In this document: in pieces, positions 7,416-16,510 of the stretch
How the letters are laid out: each line of letters opens with the position of its first letter
Numbering within the stretch: position 1 is the stretch's first letter
NCBI GenBank assembly: GCA_910585345.1
Contig: CAJUDS010000024.1
Coordinates: 1 to 29,642 of the forward strand
Source of the DNA: an uncultured Lachnospiraceae bacterium
GTDB taxonomy: Bacteria; Bacillota; Clostridia; Lachnospirales; Lachnospiraceae
Length of the DNA: 29,642 bases
Direction of reading: 5' to 3'
Made by a program: the position numbers and the translations under genes
Notes under the pieces: generated by a model
Databases searched by the model: none
What the model was told of the DNA's origin: nothing
Seen by the model: the letters and a program-made list of their open reading frames with translations, nothing else

Positions 7416-7862
7416 CTAATGACTTGCCCTCCGCAGCAAAAACCAATACGCCAGGAAAGGTATCACAATCCCTACCGACATCATAATCATACCATCAAAG
7501 ACACCATACTTCTTGTCATACCCCTCTATTCTGATATTGGATGGGTTCTGCGGGTCATATCTGAGCGATACCCGCTCCCCAATCTGGAATGTAGGCTCGG
7601 GGTTTATTTTATTCGTTACAATTGTCGTTTTCGAAGCGGCTATTATCTGACTGTTTCCTATATGGAATTCTACAACAGGCGTATAGCCGCGGTTCCCCTT
7701 CGAACTGTACCTCCTGTTTTCCACGACGACGCCCTCCGCGCTTTCCGAGCACGCACGGATATCCTTAATCTCTGAAGAAAGAGAAAAATATCCTATTATT
7801 TCAAATAGTAAGAAAAAACCAACGATAAATACAATGATCACTCCATGTCCCTGTTTATTCAT
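7416..7862 (-). CDS. DUF3592-like membrane protein, copy 2
   Basis: This 148-aa protein has an N-terminal helix (about 8-27), an extracytoplasmic beta domain with the phrases CSESAEGVVVENRRYSSKG and FQIGERVSLRYDPQNPSNIR, and a C-terminal helix (about 125-143). It is a close paralogue of the next upstream gene (same length, most residues shared), so the pair arose by tandem duplication. The beta domain is DUF3592-like. Divergence is concentrated in the middle of the beta domain, as might be expected if the copies bind different partners. Translation starts after AAGGAAAG. Confidence 0.75.
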   Translation of the reverse strand: MNKQGHGVIIVFIVGFFLLFEIIGYFSLSSEIKDIRACSESAEGVVVENRRYSSKGNRGYTPVVEFHIGNSQIIAASKTTIVTNKINPEPTFQIGERVSLRYDPQNPSNIRIEGYDKKYGVFDGMIMMSVGIVIPFLAYWFLLRRASH

Positions 7863-7956
7863 GCGTCTCTCTTTCCTTCTGCCATTTTATTATAGGAAAC
7901 GGCTAAATTCGTTTCCTATATATTGGGTTGCAATATGCGAGCTTTCCCGCTCTGTC

Positions 7957-8403
7957 TCAATCATTTGACGCCCGTAATAAAAATTTATACGCCAGAAAAG
8001 GTATCACAATCCCTACCGACATCATAACTATTCCAATAAAAATTCTGCTGCTTTTGTCATACCCTTCTATTCTGATATTGGATGGATCCTGCGGGTCATA
8101 TCTGAGCGATACTTTCTCTCCAATCTCGAAAACAGGTTTTGGGTTTATTTTATTCGTTAGTACAACTGTTCCCGGAGCGGCCTGCACCAGCCTTTCTCCC
8201 GCATAATACTCCACAATGGGAAGATAGCCGCGGTTTCCCTCCGAACTATACCTCCTGTTTTTCACGACGATGCCCTCCGCGCTTTCCGAGCACGCACGGA
8301 TGTCCTTAACCCCTGAAGACAAAAGAACATAACCGATTCCCACAAATAATAAGAAAAAAGTGATAATAAATCCAATGATCACTCCGCGTCCCTGTTTCTC
8401 CAT
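7957..8403 (-). CDS. DUF3592-like membrane protein, copy 1
   Basis: This 148-aa paralogue of the gene at 7416-7862 has the same two-helix layout and the shared phrases VKDIRACSESAEGIVV, RYSSEGNRGY, VSLRYDPQDPSNIRIEGYDK and MMSVGIVIPFLAY. Start 8403 (AGGAGG just upstream) is chosen over 8433 because it gives exactly the length and N-terminus of the paralogue (MEKQGRG versus MNKQGHG). It lies between the DUF4176 pair and the second copy and is probably cotranscribed with them. Function unknown; immunity is a reasonable hypothesis. Confidence 0.75.
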   Translation of the reverse strand: MEKQGRGVIIGFIITFFLLFVGIGYVLLSSGVKDIRACSESAEGIVVKNRRYSSEGNRGYLPIVEYYAGERLVQAAPGTVVLTNKINPKPVFEIGEKVSLRYDPQDPSNIRIEGYDKSSRIFIGIVMMSVGIVIPFLAYKFLLRASND

Positions 8404-8448
8404 GCTCCTCCTTTTCCATTCACCTTTTCGCATAAAAACTGGAAATCA

Positions 8449-8739
8449 TTAGAAGTAAGCCTCTCCTTTCAATTGATTGAATTGCTTGATCAGCCTGCCT
8501 GTAAATGCTTTCTGTTTACTGTCCTGATATCCCAGCGCAAAGATCGTCTGAATCTGGTCATGGTTAAAAATAAAAGTCTGTTCCGGAGAAATAAATCCTT
8601 CCGGATATAAACAGGCAGCATAGTCATAAATATCCGTCTTGTTCTCCTTCCCATATTTTAAATACCCCAGAATCATCAGCCTTTTATTTGCCTCTTTCAA
8701 GAGCACTATGCTCCCGACCGGCAACGGTTTATCGTACAT
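8449..8739 (-). CDS. DUF4176 protein, copy 2
   Basis: This 96-aa cytosolic protein carries the DUF4176 hallmarks: PLPVGSIVLLKEANKRLMI near the start, a YDYAACLYPEGFI segment, and FNHDQIQTIFALGYQD. DUF4176 genes are usually met in type VII secretion/LXG effector operons, where their role is unsettled. Here they follow a VgrG with an effector-like tail instead. The start at 8739 has AAGGAGG 8 nt upstream and gives the same length as copy 1. The gene follows copy 1 by about 30 bp. Confidence 0.8.
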   Translation of the reverse strand: MYDKPLPVGSIVLLKEANKRLMILGYLKYGKENKTDIYDYAACLYPEGFISPEQTFIFNHDQIQTIFALGYQDSKQKAFTGRLIKQFNQLKGEAYF

Positions 8740-8772
8740 AGTTCCTGCCTCCTTCATTTTTCACTTCCGGAA

Positions 8773-9063
8773 TCATATCTGTTTCTTATGCTTGAAGTCC
8801 GAAAAATTCGTTTCTAACTTTTCCATAAAATTCATCTGTTCCGTATCCTGATAGCCCATAGCAATGACCTGTTCCACCTGTTTGCAGTCAAACTGAAACA
8901 CATCAAAAACCCCTGTATAACCAAGTGGATATGGGAAGCCCGAGTAGTCGTATACATAGTCGGGCTCAGGCGAGCCCTGTGGAAGATACCCCGCTATTAT
9001 AAAGTATTCATCCTCTCCTTTTAATTTTACAACAGAGCCAATCGGTAATAATTTACTTTCCAT
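8773..9063 (-). CDS. DUF4176 protein, copy 1
   Basis: This 96-aa protein is paralogous to the gene at 8449-8739 (LLPIGSVVKLKG near the start, VYDYSGFPYPLGY, then VEQVIAMGYQDTEQ). Start 9063 is chosen because GAGGAG lies about 9 nt upstream and the family begins at the LPIGS phrase; the frame is open to 9120 but without a site. It is the first small gene after the extended VgrG, separated by about 170 bp in which I see no gene. Accessory or immunity roles are possible. Confidence 0.8.
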   Translation of the reverse strand: MESKLLPIGSVVKLKGEDEYFIIAGYLPQGSPEPDYVYDYSGFPYPLGYTGVFDVFQFDCKQVEQVIAMGYQDTEQMNFMEKLETNFSDFKHKKQI

Positions 9064-9231
9064 CCTTTTCATCTCCTCGCCATTCACAAACATCTCCGTT
9101 GTTTGTGGACACTGACACACATATGAACCAGATCCAAAAACAATACTCTTATGATATCATACAATCAGCCTCCTGCGCAGATATCTTCAGGATTGTCACG
9201 ATAAACTCCAAAACCAAATAGCATGTTATTA

Positions 9232-11553
9232 TCATCCGTCTTCCCACCATCCCATAATCGTTTCTCCTACATGGCTGAAATCTAGTTCAATTTCCACACT
9301 TCCTCCAATTAACGCGACAGCGCCTACCTTGACTTTCAACTTTCCGTCTATAAATCCGCCTGTCAGCTCAAATCCTGCACCTACTTGCCCTGTAACTTTA
9401 ACCTTTCCGTCAACTCCCAGTAACGAACCGCCAAGGGATGCCTCTCCTTCCACCAAATAAATTCCCGCTTTTCCGCTTATACCTGCCTTAAACTTATTGC
9501 TTTGGTCAAATCCCACTCCAATATCGATTTTCGCCTCACCGGACAAAACCTTTACCTCACCTCCTATAGAGCCATTCAGCATATGATTGTCTTTGCCCGC
9601 CAGATAATACGTGCCATCCAAATCAACTGCAGAACCTCCTACGCCTGCTGCAGCGCCTACGCCCGGCCTTATTATCGTTTTATCGCCTTCAACTTGCGAT
9701 AATCCGGCATACAGCTCACCATAAACCTCACCTGCCAGAAATTTTGCAGCGCCTTCTGCATTTTCATTCGACTCGGATACCTTCTTTGTATAATAGGAGC
9801 CTTCTGACTTTATTTTTGCGTCTAGTATAGGTTTGACTCCATACTGAGCCGCTTTTATCTCCTGATCTTGTGAAGATTCTTCACTTCCTGTATTTGTATT
9901 ATAGTAGCGATTTCCAAATGAGAATGGATCAGTATCTTTATCAAATCCAATTCCTACTTTAACCTCCACAGGATTCCTATCATCAGCTAATGCAGCCTCC
10001 CCAATGGCATCGCTTCCAATCGTTTCCTGCTGCTCCTGCTGTTCTTTTTGTTCTTCTTTCTGTTCTCTCTCCGGCCTGTCGTTATAATCCGCAAGCAGTT
10101 TTTCGTCTCCCGCTTCCAGCTCGGCTCTGACCGCCGCCGCCTCAGAAGACCGGTCGCCGCTCTCCGCCTTGAGCGTCACTTTGGCGGCATCCAGTATCGC
10201 GTCGCTTTCCAGCGTCAGAGAGCCTGCGCCTCCTGCCGCTTTCACGCTCTGCTCTGTCTTGGCCGCAAACACAATCTCCGGCGTGGGCTGCTCCCCGCCC
10301 TCTCCGATGCTGATCGATTTTCCGGCGTCCAGCAATATCTTCGTCCCTGTCAGTACGATATTGCCGTCCACCCCCAATGTCAAAATGGAGGCTCCCGCCG
10401 TATCAGACGCAAACTTATACTGGGAGGGCGTAAGCTCCATTGCCGCACCCGAAGGCGCGGAAAATTTTTTCTCCGACGGCTTTCTGTCGGCGCCGTCTCC
10501 CACGTTCAGCGCATGTACCGCAATCGCCTCCGCTTCGTTGCGGCCCGGAAAATAGATATGCACTCTGCTTCCGATCTCCGGCATACAGTAAAAGCTGCTG
10601 CTCTCTATGCCATATACAAAATAATTCGAAGGCTGCTCCGATTCGTACGGCGCATTGATATCAAACGTAACCTGCACCTCGTTTTTCCGGCGGTCGGTTA
10701 CGGTTGCCGGCAGGCTCAGCCCCAGTATTTCATAGTTTATGCCTTTTTCCGTATATATTCCGTTCTTTCTGCGCAGCGTGTACTCTCTGCGCAGACTGCC
10801 GTTTTCTTCATACATATGAACCGCACTCACAACAGACGCCGTCCCGTTCAGCGTAAGCGCTTCCCCGAGCTGCAGCGTTTTGTCCGTTACAATCCGCCAG
10901 CCCGTATGTTCCTGCTTCATAATATCGCTGTGGTGATAATAGCGGTCCGTATCCTGCACGACCGCATAGTCGATCTTTCGCAGCGCCACATCGTTATCAA
11001 TCCGCGGCAGGCCGAAGTAAAACCGCCCACTGCTATCCGCAGCATCCGGCGTCAGGCAGGACGCAAAATGACTTGCCAGACGCTTCAGAAACGCCCAGTC
11101 AGTTTCTTCATACTGCAGCAGTACTCCCGGCGTTTTCCGTGCTCCGGCAATCTCGTCTTTGATCTGTATGTCCGGATAGAGACTGCCGATCCTGCCGACC
11201 ACATCCGCATAGAGGTCGTCCTGTCTATAAAATACTCTCTGTCTTTTCCGGATATCCAGCTCATATGTCGCCGAAACATATTCCAGCTCCACGACCCACT
11301 TCCCCTTTTCCACCTGCGCATGGGCATGCAGCAAATATCCGTAGAATATGACTTTGTTTTCATCGGATACACATATGCTTGAATTTTCCGAAAGCTGCTC
11401 CGCAAGCAGCGCACTGCAGTCTTCCCCGTCCGCCAGGCATTTGACCGTGGCGTACACGTGATCGTTCAGTTCTCCTGTCAGTTCAAAAGAAAGCGCCTGC
11501 GCAATCTGTTCGATATCTAACGTAATCTCCAGTCCGCGATATGGTATCTTCAC
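9232..11553 (-). CDS. VgrG-type spike fused to a glycine-rich C-terminal effector-like domain
   Basis: This 773-aa protein starts with a GTG at 11553. Residues 1-230 form the gp27-like part (LLQYEETDWAFLKRLASHF at about 145-163). Residues about 285-350 are the gp5-like OB fold (NEVQVTFDI, FYCMPEIGSRVHIYFPG), and about 370-470 the beta-helical spike. A Glu/Gln-rich linker (about 494-511) leads to a tail (about 600-760) of alternating glycine and small hydrophobic residues. The two other VgrGs here stop after the spike at about 465 residues, so the extra 300 residues mark an 'evolved' VgrG carrying cargo. The tail coding DNA is visibly more AT-rich than the spike, consistent with later acquisition. 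The tail's activity is not recognisable; membrane or pore action is a guess. Confidence 0.85.
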   Translation of the reverse strand: MKIPYRGLEITLDIEQIAQALSFELTGELNDHVYATVKCLADGEDCSALLAEQLSENSSICVSDENKVIFYGYLLHAHAQVEKGKWVVELEYVSATYELDIRKRQRVFYRQDDLYADVVGRIGSLYPDIQIKDEIAGARKTPGVLLQYEETDWAFLKRLASHFASCLTPDAADSSGRFYFGLPRIDNDVALRKIDYAVVQDTDRYYHHSDIMKQEHTGWRIVTDKTLQLGEALTLNGTASVVSAVHMYEENGSLRREYTLRRKNGIYTEKGINYEILGLSLPATVTDRRKNEVQVTFDINAPYESEQPSNYFVYGIESSSFYCMPEIGSRVHIYFPGRNEAEAIAVHALNVGDGADRKPSEKKFSAPSGAAMELTPSQYKFASDTAGASILTLGVDGNIVLTGTKILLDAGKSISIGEGGEQPTPEIVFAAKTEQSVKAAGGAGSLTLESDAILDAAKVTLKAESGDRSSEAAAVRAELEAGDEKLLADYNDRPEREQKEEQKEQQEQQETIGSDAIGEAALADDRNPVEVKVGIGFDKDTDPFSFGNRYYNTNTGSEESSQDQEIKAAQYGVKPILDAKIKSEGSYYTKKVSESNENAEGAAKFLAGEVYGELYAGLSQVEGDKTIIRPGVGAAAGVGGSAVDLDGTYYLAGKDNHMLNGSIGGEVKVLSGEAKIDIGVGFDQSNKFKAGISGKAGIYLVEGEASLGGSLLGVDGKVKVTGQVGAGFELTGGFIDGKLKVKVGAVALIGGSVEIELDFSHVGETIMGWWEDG

Positions 11554-11571
11554 TGAAAATCCCCCATTCGT

Positions 11572-12030
11572 TTACTCTTGTCCCGCATCTGTGACCGTAA
11601 TTGTCCCGCCGTAGAGGCAGGTAAGCGTCCCCCTGCCCAGCAGCGCCTGTTTGTCGTCGATTTCCGTATCTTCTTTTCCGTTCTCCCACGAAGAACCGAC
11701 GATCACCGGTATACACTGTCCGGCGCAGGCAGCGCTGGCAACCATCACTACCCCGCCGCAGAACGCGCCTTCCACACTTGTGACAGGTTTGGCAACCGGC
11801 GGTATTCCCATAAGTGTCATCTGTTTCTGCGTATCCGGATTTTCCGGACTGATGCAGCCGCCAAAAGGAAGGACATTGTTATTCGCCTTACAGTCGGCAA
11901 CCGTCATCTGCGGCTTTTTTTTGATAAATATGCCATAATCCTTCTGCAGGACGAGTTTGCTCTCCCGCAGTCCCATCGTACATGCTGTCTTCGCACCGCT
12001 TACCACATACGTCAAATCTTTGTCCGCCAT
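11572..12030 (-). CDS. DUF4280 PAAR-like tip protein
   Basis: This 152-aa protein of the DUF4280 family contains VVSGAKTACTMG near the start, a conserved PFGGCISPENPDTQ segment, several cysteines and a glycine-rich C-terminus (GTLTCLYGGTITV). DUF4280 proteins are PAAR-like tips that cap the VgrG trimer and sharpen the spike. The gene lies 18 bp before the extended VgrG and directly after the DUF1629-like gene, as expected for a tip/spike pair. It is the only PAAR-like gene in the window although there are three VgrGs. Confidence 0.88.
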   Translation of the reverse strand: MADKDLTYVVSGAKTACTMGLRESKLVLQKDYGIFIKKKPQMTVADCKANNNVLPFGGCISPENPDTQKQMTLMGIPPVAKPVTSVEGAFCGGVVMVASAACAGQCIPVIVGSSWENGKEDTEIDDKQALLGRGTLTCLYGGTITVTDAGQE

Positions 12031-12558
12031 TTAAACCACCTCGATTTCTTCAAACAGAATGCCTACCGTATTTCTTCGCAGCAGGCTTTCCACCACTTCA
12101 ATACTAACCACCGGCCTTCTGGCAAAGCTCTTTTCCAGAAAAAACACCCGCCTGCGCCCCATTCTGCCGCTGTCCAGAATGACCTTTTTTTCCGCCCCGT
12201 TTGGATACCGCTCCACACAGTCCGCCAGCGCATCCAGTTTGTGAATCATCGGAATATAATACGAATAAGATTCTCTGCGCTCTTTGTGAATAAAAATCAC
12301 CTTTTTGAACAGGATATCTTCTTCATACATCGCAAATACGTCCCTGACCTTGCCGGATACCATGTAGACCGGGCTCTGCAGGAAATCTACCGCCGTTTCT
12401 CCGCTGTTCTTTTTCAGGTAGAGCACCGTCGTATCATTGACCCGCTCCGCATCCTCTGGCCAGAATATCCTTCCATACGTCTCGCCCCGGTCAAAGTCCC
12501 GCAGGCAGAGGGCGTCCTGAAGCCTTCTGTCCTGACTCATAAAAAAATACCGCTTCAT
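12031..12558 (-). CDS. DUF1629/Imm11-like protein
   Basis: This 175-aa soluble protein has phrases typical of the Imm11/DUF1629 group: SPVYMVSGKVRDVFAMYEED, VIFIHKERRESYSYYIP and VESLLRRNTVGILFEEIEV. The group occurs in polymorphic-toxin and spike loci as immunity or effector-adaptor proteins. Start 12558 has AGAGGAG 5 nt upstream. The frame overlaps the end of the pentapeptide gene by 68 bp, unusually long, and the stop adjoins the start of the PAAR-like gene. The position between the pentapeptide and tip genes fits an adaptor that loads cargo on the spike. The family call is from memory of its sequence pattern. Confidence 0.55.
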   Translation of the reverse strand: MKRYFFMSQDRRLQDALCLRDFDRGETYGRIFWPEDAERVNDTTVLYLKKNSGETAVDFLQSPVYMVSGKVRDVFAMYEEDILFKKVIFIHKERRESYSYYIPMIHKLDALADCVERYPNGAEKKVILDSGRMGRRRVFFLEKSFARRPVVSIEVVESLLRRNTVGILFEEIEVV

Positions 12559-13513
12559 GAAACTCCTCTTCCCCGCACACTACGGATTCCTTCTGGACCT
12601 GCGTCAATCCCGTCAGCTCTGTGTTTTCACACAACACACCGTAGAAATCAGCCGCCTCCCAATCCGTATCCACATGTCTGCAGTTTGTGAAACGAACCAG
12701 ATGCATAGTTGTCTTTTGAAATCTGCAGCCCGCAAACGAACACCTGCAAAAAAAGCAGCCTGTGAAATCGCAGTTGTCAAACACCGTTTCCTGAAACGTG
12801 CAGTTCCTAAATACCGTATAGCGGAAGTTTCTGCTTCTGCAGTCGGGCTTATGTTCCGTTTCGCCGTCATAATATGCCGCCCGCAGTACATGGGGGATTC
12901 TGTAGCTCAGCAGCAGATCGCCGCGCAGTTTCCCCCGCGGCGCATTGTCATGACACATAAAAATGATCTCGCCCCGGTCCCTGTATTCCCCCCAGCGGAC
13001 AATCCTGCGCGGGCTGTTTATGACCTTCCGTATCTCGATCTGGTTGCGTGTCTCCCGGAAGAGAAAACGCAGCAGAAATGCAATTTTCCAATGACACCGC
13101 GCGATTGTTTCAAAAAACATCGCATTGACGTCATATTCATTCACCTTCCAGACATATTTCCTTCTTTTTTCCAACAGGTCCGCCCACAGCGCTTCGACAT
13201 CCTCAAATAAAAATGCAAGATCGATCACAACTTCCGCCGGACTGCGGTCGACAACATAATTTTCATCCACAGCCTGCGCATACACTTTATATGCTCTGCC
13301 GCACATATCCTGCCGCAGGAAAAAACAATAAATATACTGGCACTGCTTTTTTTGTTCCGCCGCCCGCACGGCCAGCTCTGCAAATCCCGTCCGTACCGCT
13401 TTCAAAAGCATATCTCTCTGTGCGAATAAATGATTCCAAAAAGCCTTTTCATATGCCTGCAGCGCCGCCGCATGTTCTTTGGCAAACTGTTTTAAAGCAT
13501 CCGCTCTTTTCAT
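12491..13513 (-). CDS. Pentapeptide-repeat protein of the spike operon
   Basis: This 340-aa protein has a helical, charged N-terminal half (about 1-190). Near residue 215 begins a run of pentapeptide repeats with the A(D/N)LXX-like pattern in aromatic and cysteine-rich form (FRYTVFRNCTFQETVFDNC, then FTGCFFCRCSFAGCRF), which should form a right-handed quadrilateral beta-helix. Pentapeptide proteins recur in VgrG/PAAR operons, probably as adaptors or tip chaperones. Start 13513 follows CAGGAGG. The C-terminal 68 bp overlap the downstream gene in another frame. Cysteine content in the repeat is high for the class. Confidence 0.8.
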   Translation of the reverse strand: MKRADALKQFAKEHAAALQAYEKAFWNHLFAQRDMLLKAVRTGFAELAVRAAEQKKQCQYIYCFFLRQDMCGRAYKVYAQAVDENYVVDRSPAEVVIDLAFLFEDVEALWADLLEKRRKYVWKVNEYDVNAMFFETIARCHWKIAFLLRFLFRETRNQIEIRKVINSPRRIVRWGEYRDRGEIIFMCHDNAPRGKLRGDLLLSYRIPHVLRAAYYDGETEHKPDCRSRNFRYTVFRNCTFQETVFDNCDFTGCFFCRCSFAGCRFQKTTMHLVRFTNCRHVDTDWEAADFYGVLCENTELTGLTQVQKESVVCGEEEFHEAVFFYESGQKASGRPLPAGL

Positions 13514-13601
13514 GCTTTCCTCCTGATCCATGCGCTGCATAATACGCCCATACCGGCTATTTTGCTTTCGGACTCTCTGCGTATCCGGTCCTCTGGTTCT
13601 G

Positions 13602-14999
13602 TCAGTTCACCAGCACTTCCGCGCCTGATAACTGCATATTTCCATCCTCTTTTAATTCGACCGCCGAACCCTGTTCACACAGCAGGCTCAGCTTTTCCAG
13701 CGCATGGATATTTACTTTCTCCGATTTTAATGTAATGCTCTCCTGCGCGGAAACTGTAATATCTCCGGCGGCGGCGATCATGACCGCTCCCGTATTGCCG
13801 ACAGAGACTGCGGCGGCCCCTGACCGCGTCGTGACGCTGACGCCGTCCCTGCTCATCCCAAGCCGCTGTCCGCCCGTATGACGCAGATATTTCGTGGACG
13901 GGTCCTGCATACGGTCTTCACCGCTCTTCGGTTTTCCATAACCACTTACAGAACTGATGACAAGCGCATCCGCCGCGTGCTTGGTCGGAAACTGAATCCT
14001 GACCTGGTCTCCCACCTCCGGCATATAATACCAGCCGCTTCCGTCCCCGGCCGCGGACAGTGTGGCATAGGGAAACCAATAGCTGTCTGTTGCCAAACGG
14101 TTCCCATCGTCAATCGCAAAATGAACGCGGACACGGTTTCCCTTTACTTCCAGAATCCTTCCCGGCAGCGCGTTGCCTACCAGATGCAGCGGATAGAAGG
14201 GAAGAGACAGAATCCCGGCAGCGCTTCTGGCCGTATATCTGCAGTTAAGCATCCCTCTTTTCAACCGGCAGCGGACCTGATGGACGACAAACCTGTTCGA
14301 TGCAAGCAGTACGGACGAAAACACGCCCAGACAGGCGTCTGCATAAAATTCATAATCCACAAACGCATTTTCCGGCAGCCCCAGCTCCCGGGTGCGTTTA
14401 TAGACTTCCTCTTTTTTATCAATCGCCGTGATACTGTACCTGCAGTCCGCCTCGATCTGCGGCACGCCGACGTACAGCCGGATGTTGTCGGCGTTAACAG
14501 CGTTTGCGACGGGCAGATACAACGCGGAAACGATCCTGCATAAAAACTGCCAGTCCGTTTCCTGATATTGGACCAGGATCCTGCCAATCGGCCGATCGGC
14601 AAACGACAGGCAGCAGTCGGCTCCCGGATACTCGCCCAGCAGCTGCCGGATCAGTTCTCCGTATGTCAGGTCCGTATCCTGAAATGTCCTGCTTTTCTTT
14701 TTCGTGTCCATCAGCATACTGAAACTCTTCACAAGCAGTACGGCATACCGGACGTCATTCTTCTTTTCCAGAGTGATCTCATGCAGGATTCCTTTGAAAA
14801 GGAGCTGCCCGCCCCCATAGAGCGCAACCGCCTGACGGCTTTTCGTATGATATAGCAGCTCCTCATCCGCCGTTTCATCCGCCTCCGCCTTGATCTCCAA
14901 TACCGCATGGTCTCCCGGGCAGTTGCGCAGTTCCAAATCAATAATCGTTTTGACTGCAATTCCCTCAACCCTTAACTGGTCTAAACTATATGCTTCCAC
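13602..14999 (-). CDS. VgrG-type spike protein, second copy
   Basis: This 465-aa protein starts at GTG 14999, preceded by GGAGG at a good distance; the ATG at 15029 lacks a site. The gp27-like part (about 1-230) contains LVQYQETDWQFLCRIV. An OB-fold segment (about 275-360, VRVHFAID, YWFPYATLS, WYYMPEVGDQVRIQFP) and a short beta-helical spike rich in Thr, Ser and Val end at residue 465 with no cargo domain. It trails the first VgrG by 57 bp and is a diverged paralogue of it, so the two could form mixed or alternative spikes. Confidence 0.88.
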   Translation of the reverse strand: MEAYSLDQLRVEGIAVKTIIDLELRNCPGDHAVLEIKAEADETADEELLYHTKSRQAVALYGGGQLLFKGILHEITLEKKNDVRYAVLLVKSFSMLMDTKKKSRTFQDTDLTYGELIRQLLGEYPGADCCLSFADRPIGRILVQYQETDWQFLCRIVSALYLPVANAVNADNIRLYVGVPQIEADCRYSITAIDKKEEVYKRTRELGLPENAFVDYEFYADACLGVFSSVLLASNRFVVHQVRCRLKRGMLNCRYTARSAAGILSLPFYPLHLVGNALPGRILEVKGNRVRVHFAIDDGNRLATDSYWFPYATLSAAGDGSGWYYMPEVGDQVRIQFPTKHAADALVISSVSGYGKPKSGEDRMQDPSTKYLRHTGGQRLGMSRDGVSVTTRSGAAAVSVGNTGAVMIAAAGDITVSAQESITLKSEKVNIHALEKLSLLCEQGSAVELKEDGNMQLSGAEVLVN

Positions 15000-15056
15000 C
15001 GTATTCCTCCATTTCCGCCGCACTGACATCCATGTCAGTCAAAGAAACCGTCCGCA

Positions 15057-16463
15057 CTAATTCTCGTAGATTTTCACAGCCGCCGCTTCCATGCGGCTGG
15101 CCGTTACGGTCAGGCCGGCTCCCGCGTCACTGGCCAGATCCGCCTGGATTTCACTGTCTATTACAATGCTGTCCGCATCCATGCAGACTTTGCCGCCGGC
15201 AAAAAGAGAAATACTGTCTGTGGCAGTGATCGTTATCTCTCCTGAGGCGCCAAGGCTGATCCCCGCCGCGCCGTCCTTTACCGAAATATCCGCTCCGCCT
15301 TCCGAAAGGCTGACTACATTTCCCTGCGCCGTCGATATATGCCGCACGGCCGGATCCATGTTTCCTTTTCCGCCTCCCGTTTTTCCCGCCGCATTGGAGA
15401 TCACATACGCCTCCCGCTCATCTACGGTTGGGAAATACACTCTGACCGCTTCTCCCCGTTCCGGCATGCAGTACCAGCCGCTGCCGTCCGCAGAGCCGGA
15501 TACCGTAGAATACGGAAACCAATACCTGCCGCTGCCTGCCGTATTCAGATCGTTTTTGATCGTTACCTGTACCTGGTCGCGCTTCACATCCGCCACGACG
15601 GCGTCCAGAGAAATGCCCGGCAGGAGTCCGTTAAAACAGCGCAGGCATCGATCCGCCTCTTTCCGCGACAGCTCATAGGTATTGACCAGCAGACCCGCCC
15701 GCAGCTTCCTTTTGACCGCGCTGATATACCAGTCGCCTTTCCGCCAGGTAACGCAGGCGCCCAGCGGCAGTATCTGGCCGCTCTCAATCTCATAGCGGAT
15801 ATACTGCTGCGGCAGCGCCGCATCATCCGCGTTTTCCCTGTACGCTTCATAGGCCCCAAATCCGCATCGGCTTACATAGAAGTTTTGCTCCGCCTGCCAG
15901 ACGGGCGCCGCAGGCGGCAGCCCCGCCTGAAAGCTGATCTGCCCGGACAATGCGTCCGGATAGATTCTGCCATGGTATTGGCTGGCCAGACGCTTTAAAA
16001 ATTCCCAGTCCGTTTCTTCATATTGAAACAGAAACTGCCCGACCGGCTTTGCCGCAATATTCTTTTTATAGAAGCTGCCCTGGTAATCCGCCATCACAGC
16101 GTCTATGATCTGGTGGGACGTCTCCTCCAAATTTTGAAATGTCCTGATCTTTCGCGTGATATCCAGCAGATAGGTCATACCTCCGGCTTCCAGTTCCAGT
16201 TGTATATGGCTTCCGCTTCTTTTCATATACGACTGCATGACAATTCCTGCGAACAGAGGGCTTTTGGACCGTCCCGTTTTGTAATACAGGGTAACGGTCT
16301 TTGGCAGCCCGCGGAAAATATCCAGTTCCTGATCCGCATCCACAACTGCCGTTAACCGCATTCTGCCATGCGCATCGGCGCCCTCTTCTATTTCCAGCTC
16401 TTCCATAGATACGATATTGCTAAAAGACAATTCAAAATCCCCATATGTCAAAGCGCCGCTCAT
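15057..16463 (-). CDS. VgrG-type spike protein, first copy
   Basis: This 468-aa protein has a start at 16463, chosen for GGAGGG immediately upstream (4-nt gap), though the frame is open to 16502. It has the gp27-like region (about 1-225; LFQYEETDWEFLKRLASQYH), the OB fold (about 290-370; VQVTIKND, YWFPYSTVSG, WYCMPERGEAVRVYFP) and a beta-helical spike to the end (ITATDSISLFAGGKVCMDAD). There is no C-terminal extension. It forms the trimeric puncturing tip of a contractile injection system. It is second in the operon that starts at 17074. Confidence 0.88.
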   Translation of the reverse strand: MSGALTYGDFELSFSNIVSMEELEIEEGADAHGRMRLTAVVDADQELDIFRGLPKTVTLYYKTGRSKSPLFAGIVMQSYMKRSGSHIQLELEAGGMTYLLDITRKIRTFQNLEETSHQIIDAVMADYQGSFYKKNIAAKPVGQFLFQYEETDWEFLKRLASQYHGRIYPDALSGQISFQAGLPPAAPVWQAEQNFYVSRCGFGAYEAYRENADDAALPQQYIRYEIESGQILPLGACVTWRKGDWYISAVKRKLRAGLLVNTYELSRKEADRCLRCFNGLLPGISLDAVVADVKRDQVQVTIKNDLNTAGSGRYWFPYSTVSGSADGSGWYCMPERGEAVRVYFPTVDEREAYVISNAAGKTGGGKGNMDPAVRHISTAQGNVVSLSEGGADISVKDGAAGISLGASGEITITATDSISLFAGGKVCMDADSIVIDSEIQADLASDAGAGLTVTASRMEAAAVKIYEN

Positions 16464-16510
16464 AATTCCCTCCATGATTCTATCGGTAACGACAAAAGTC
16501 ATTTCCTATA

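Noticed and set aside
10048..11382. Long plus-strand frame opposite the third VgrG
   Set aside because: It is the antisense shadow of a well-supported gene, arginine-rich and without domains.
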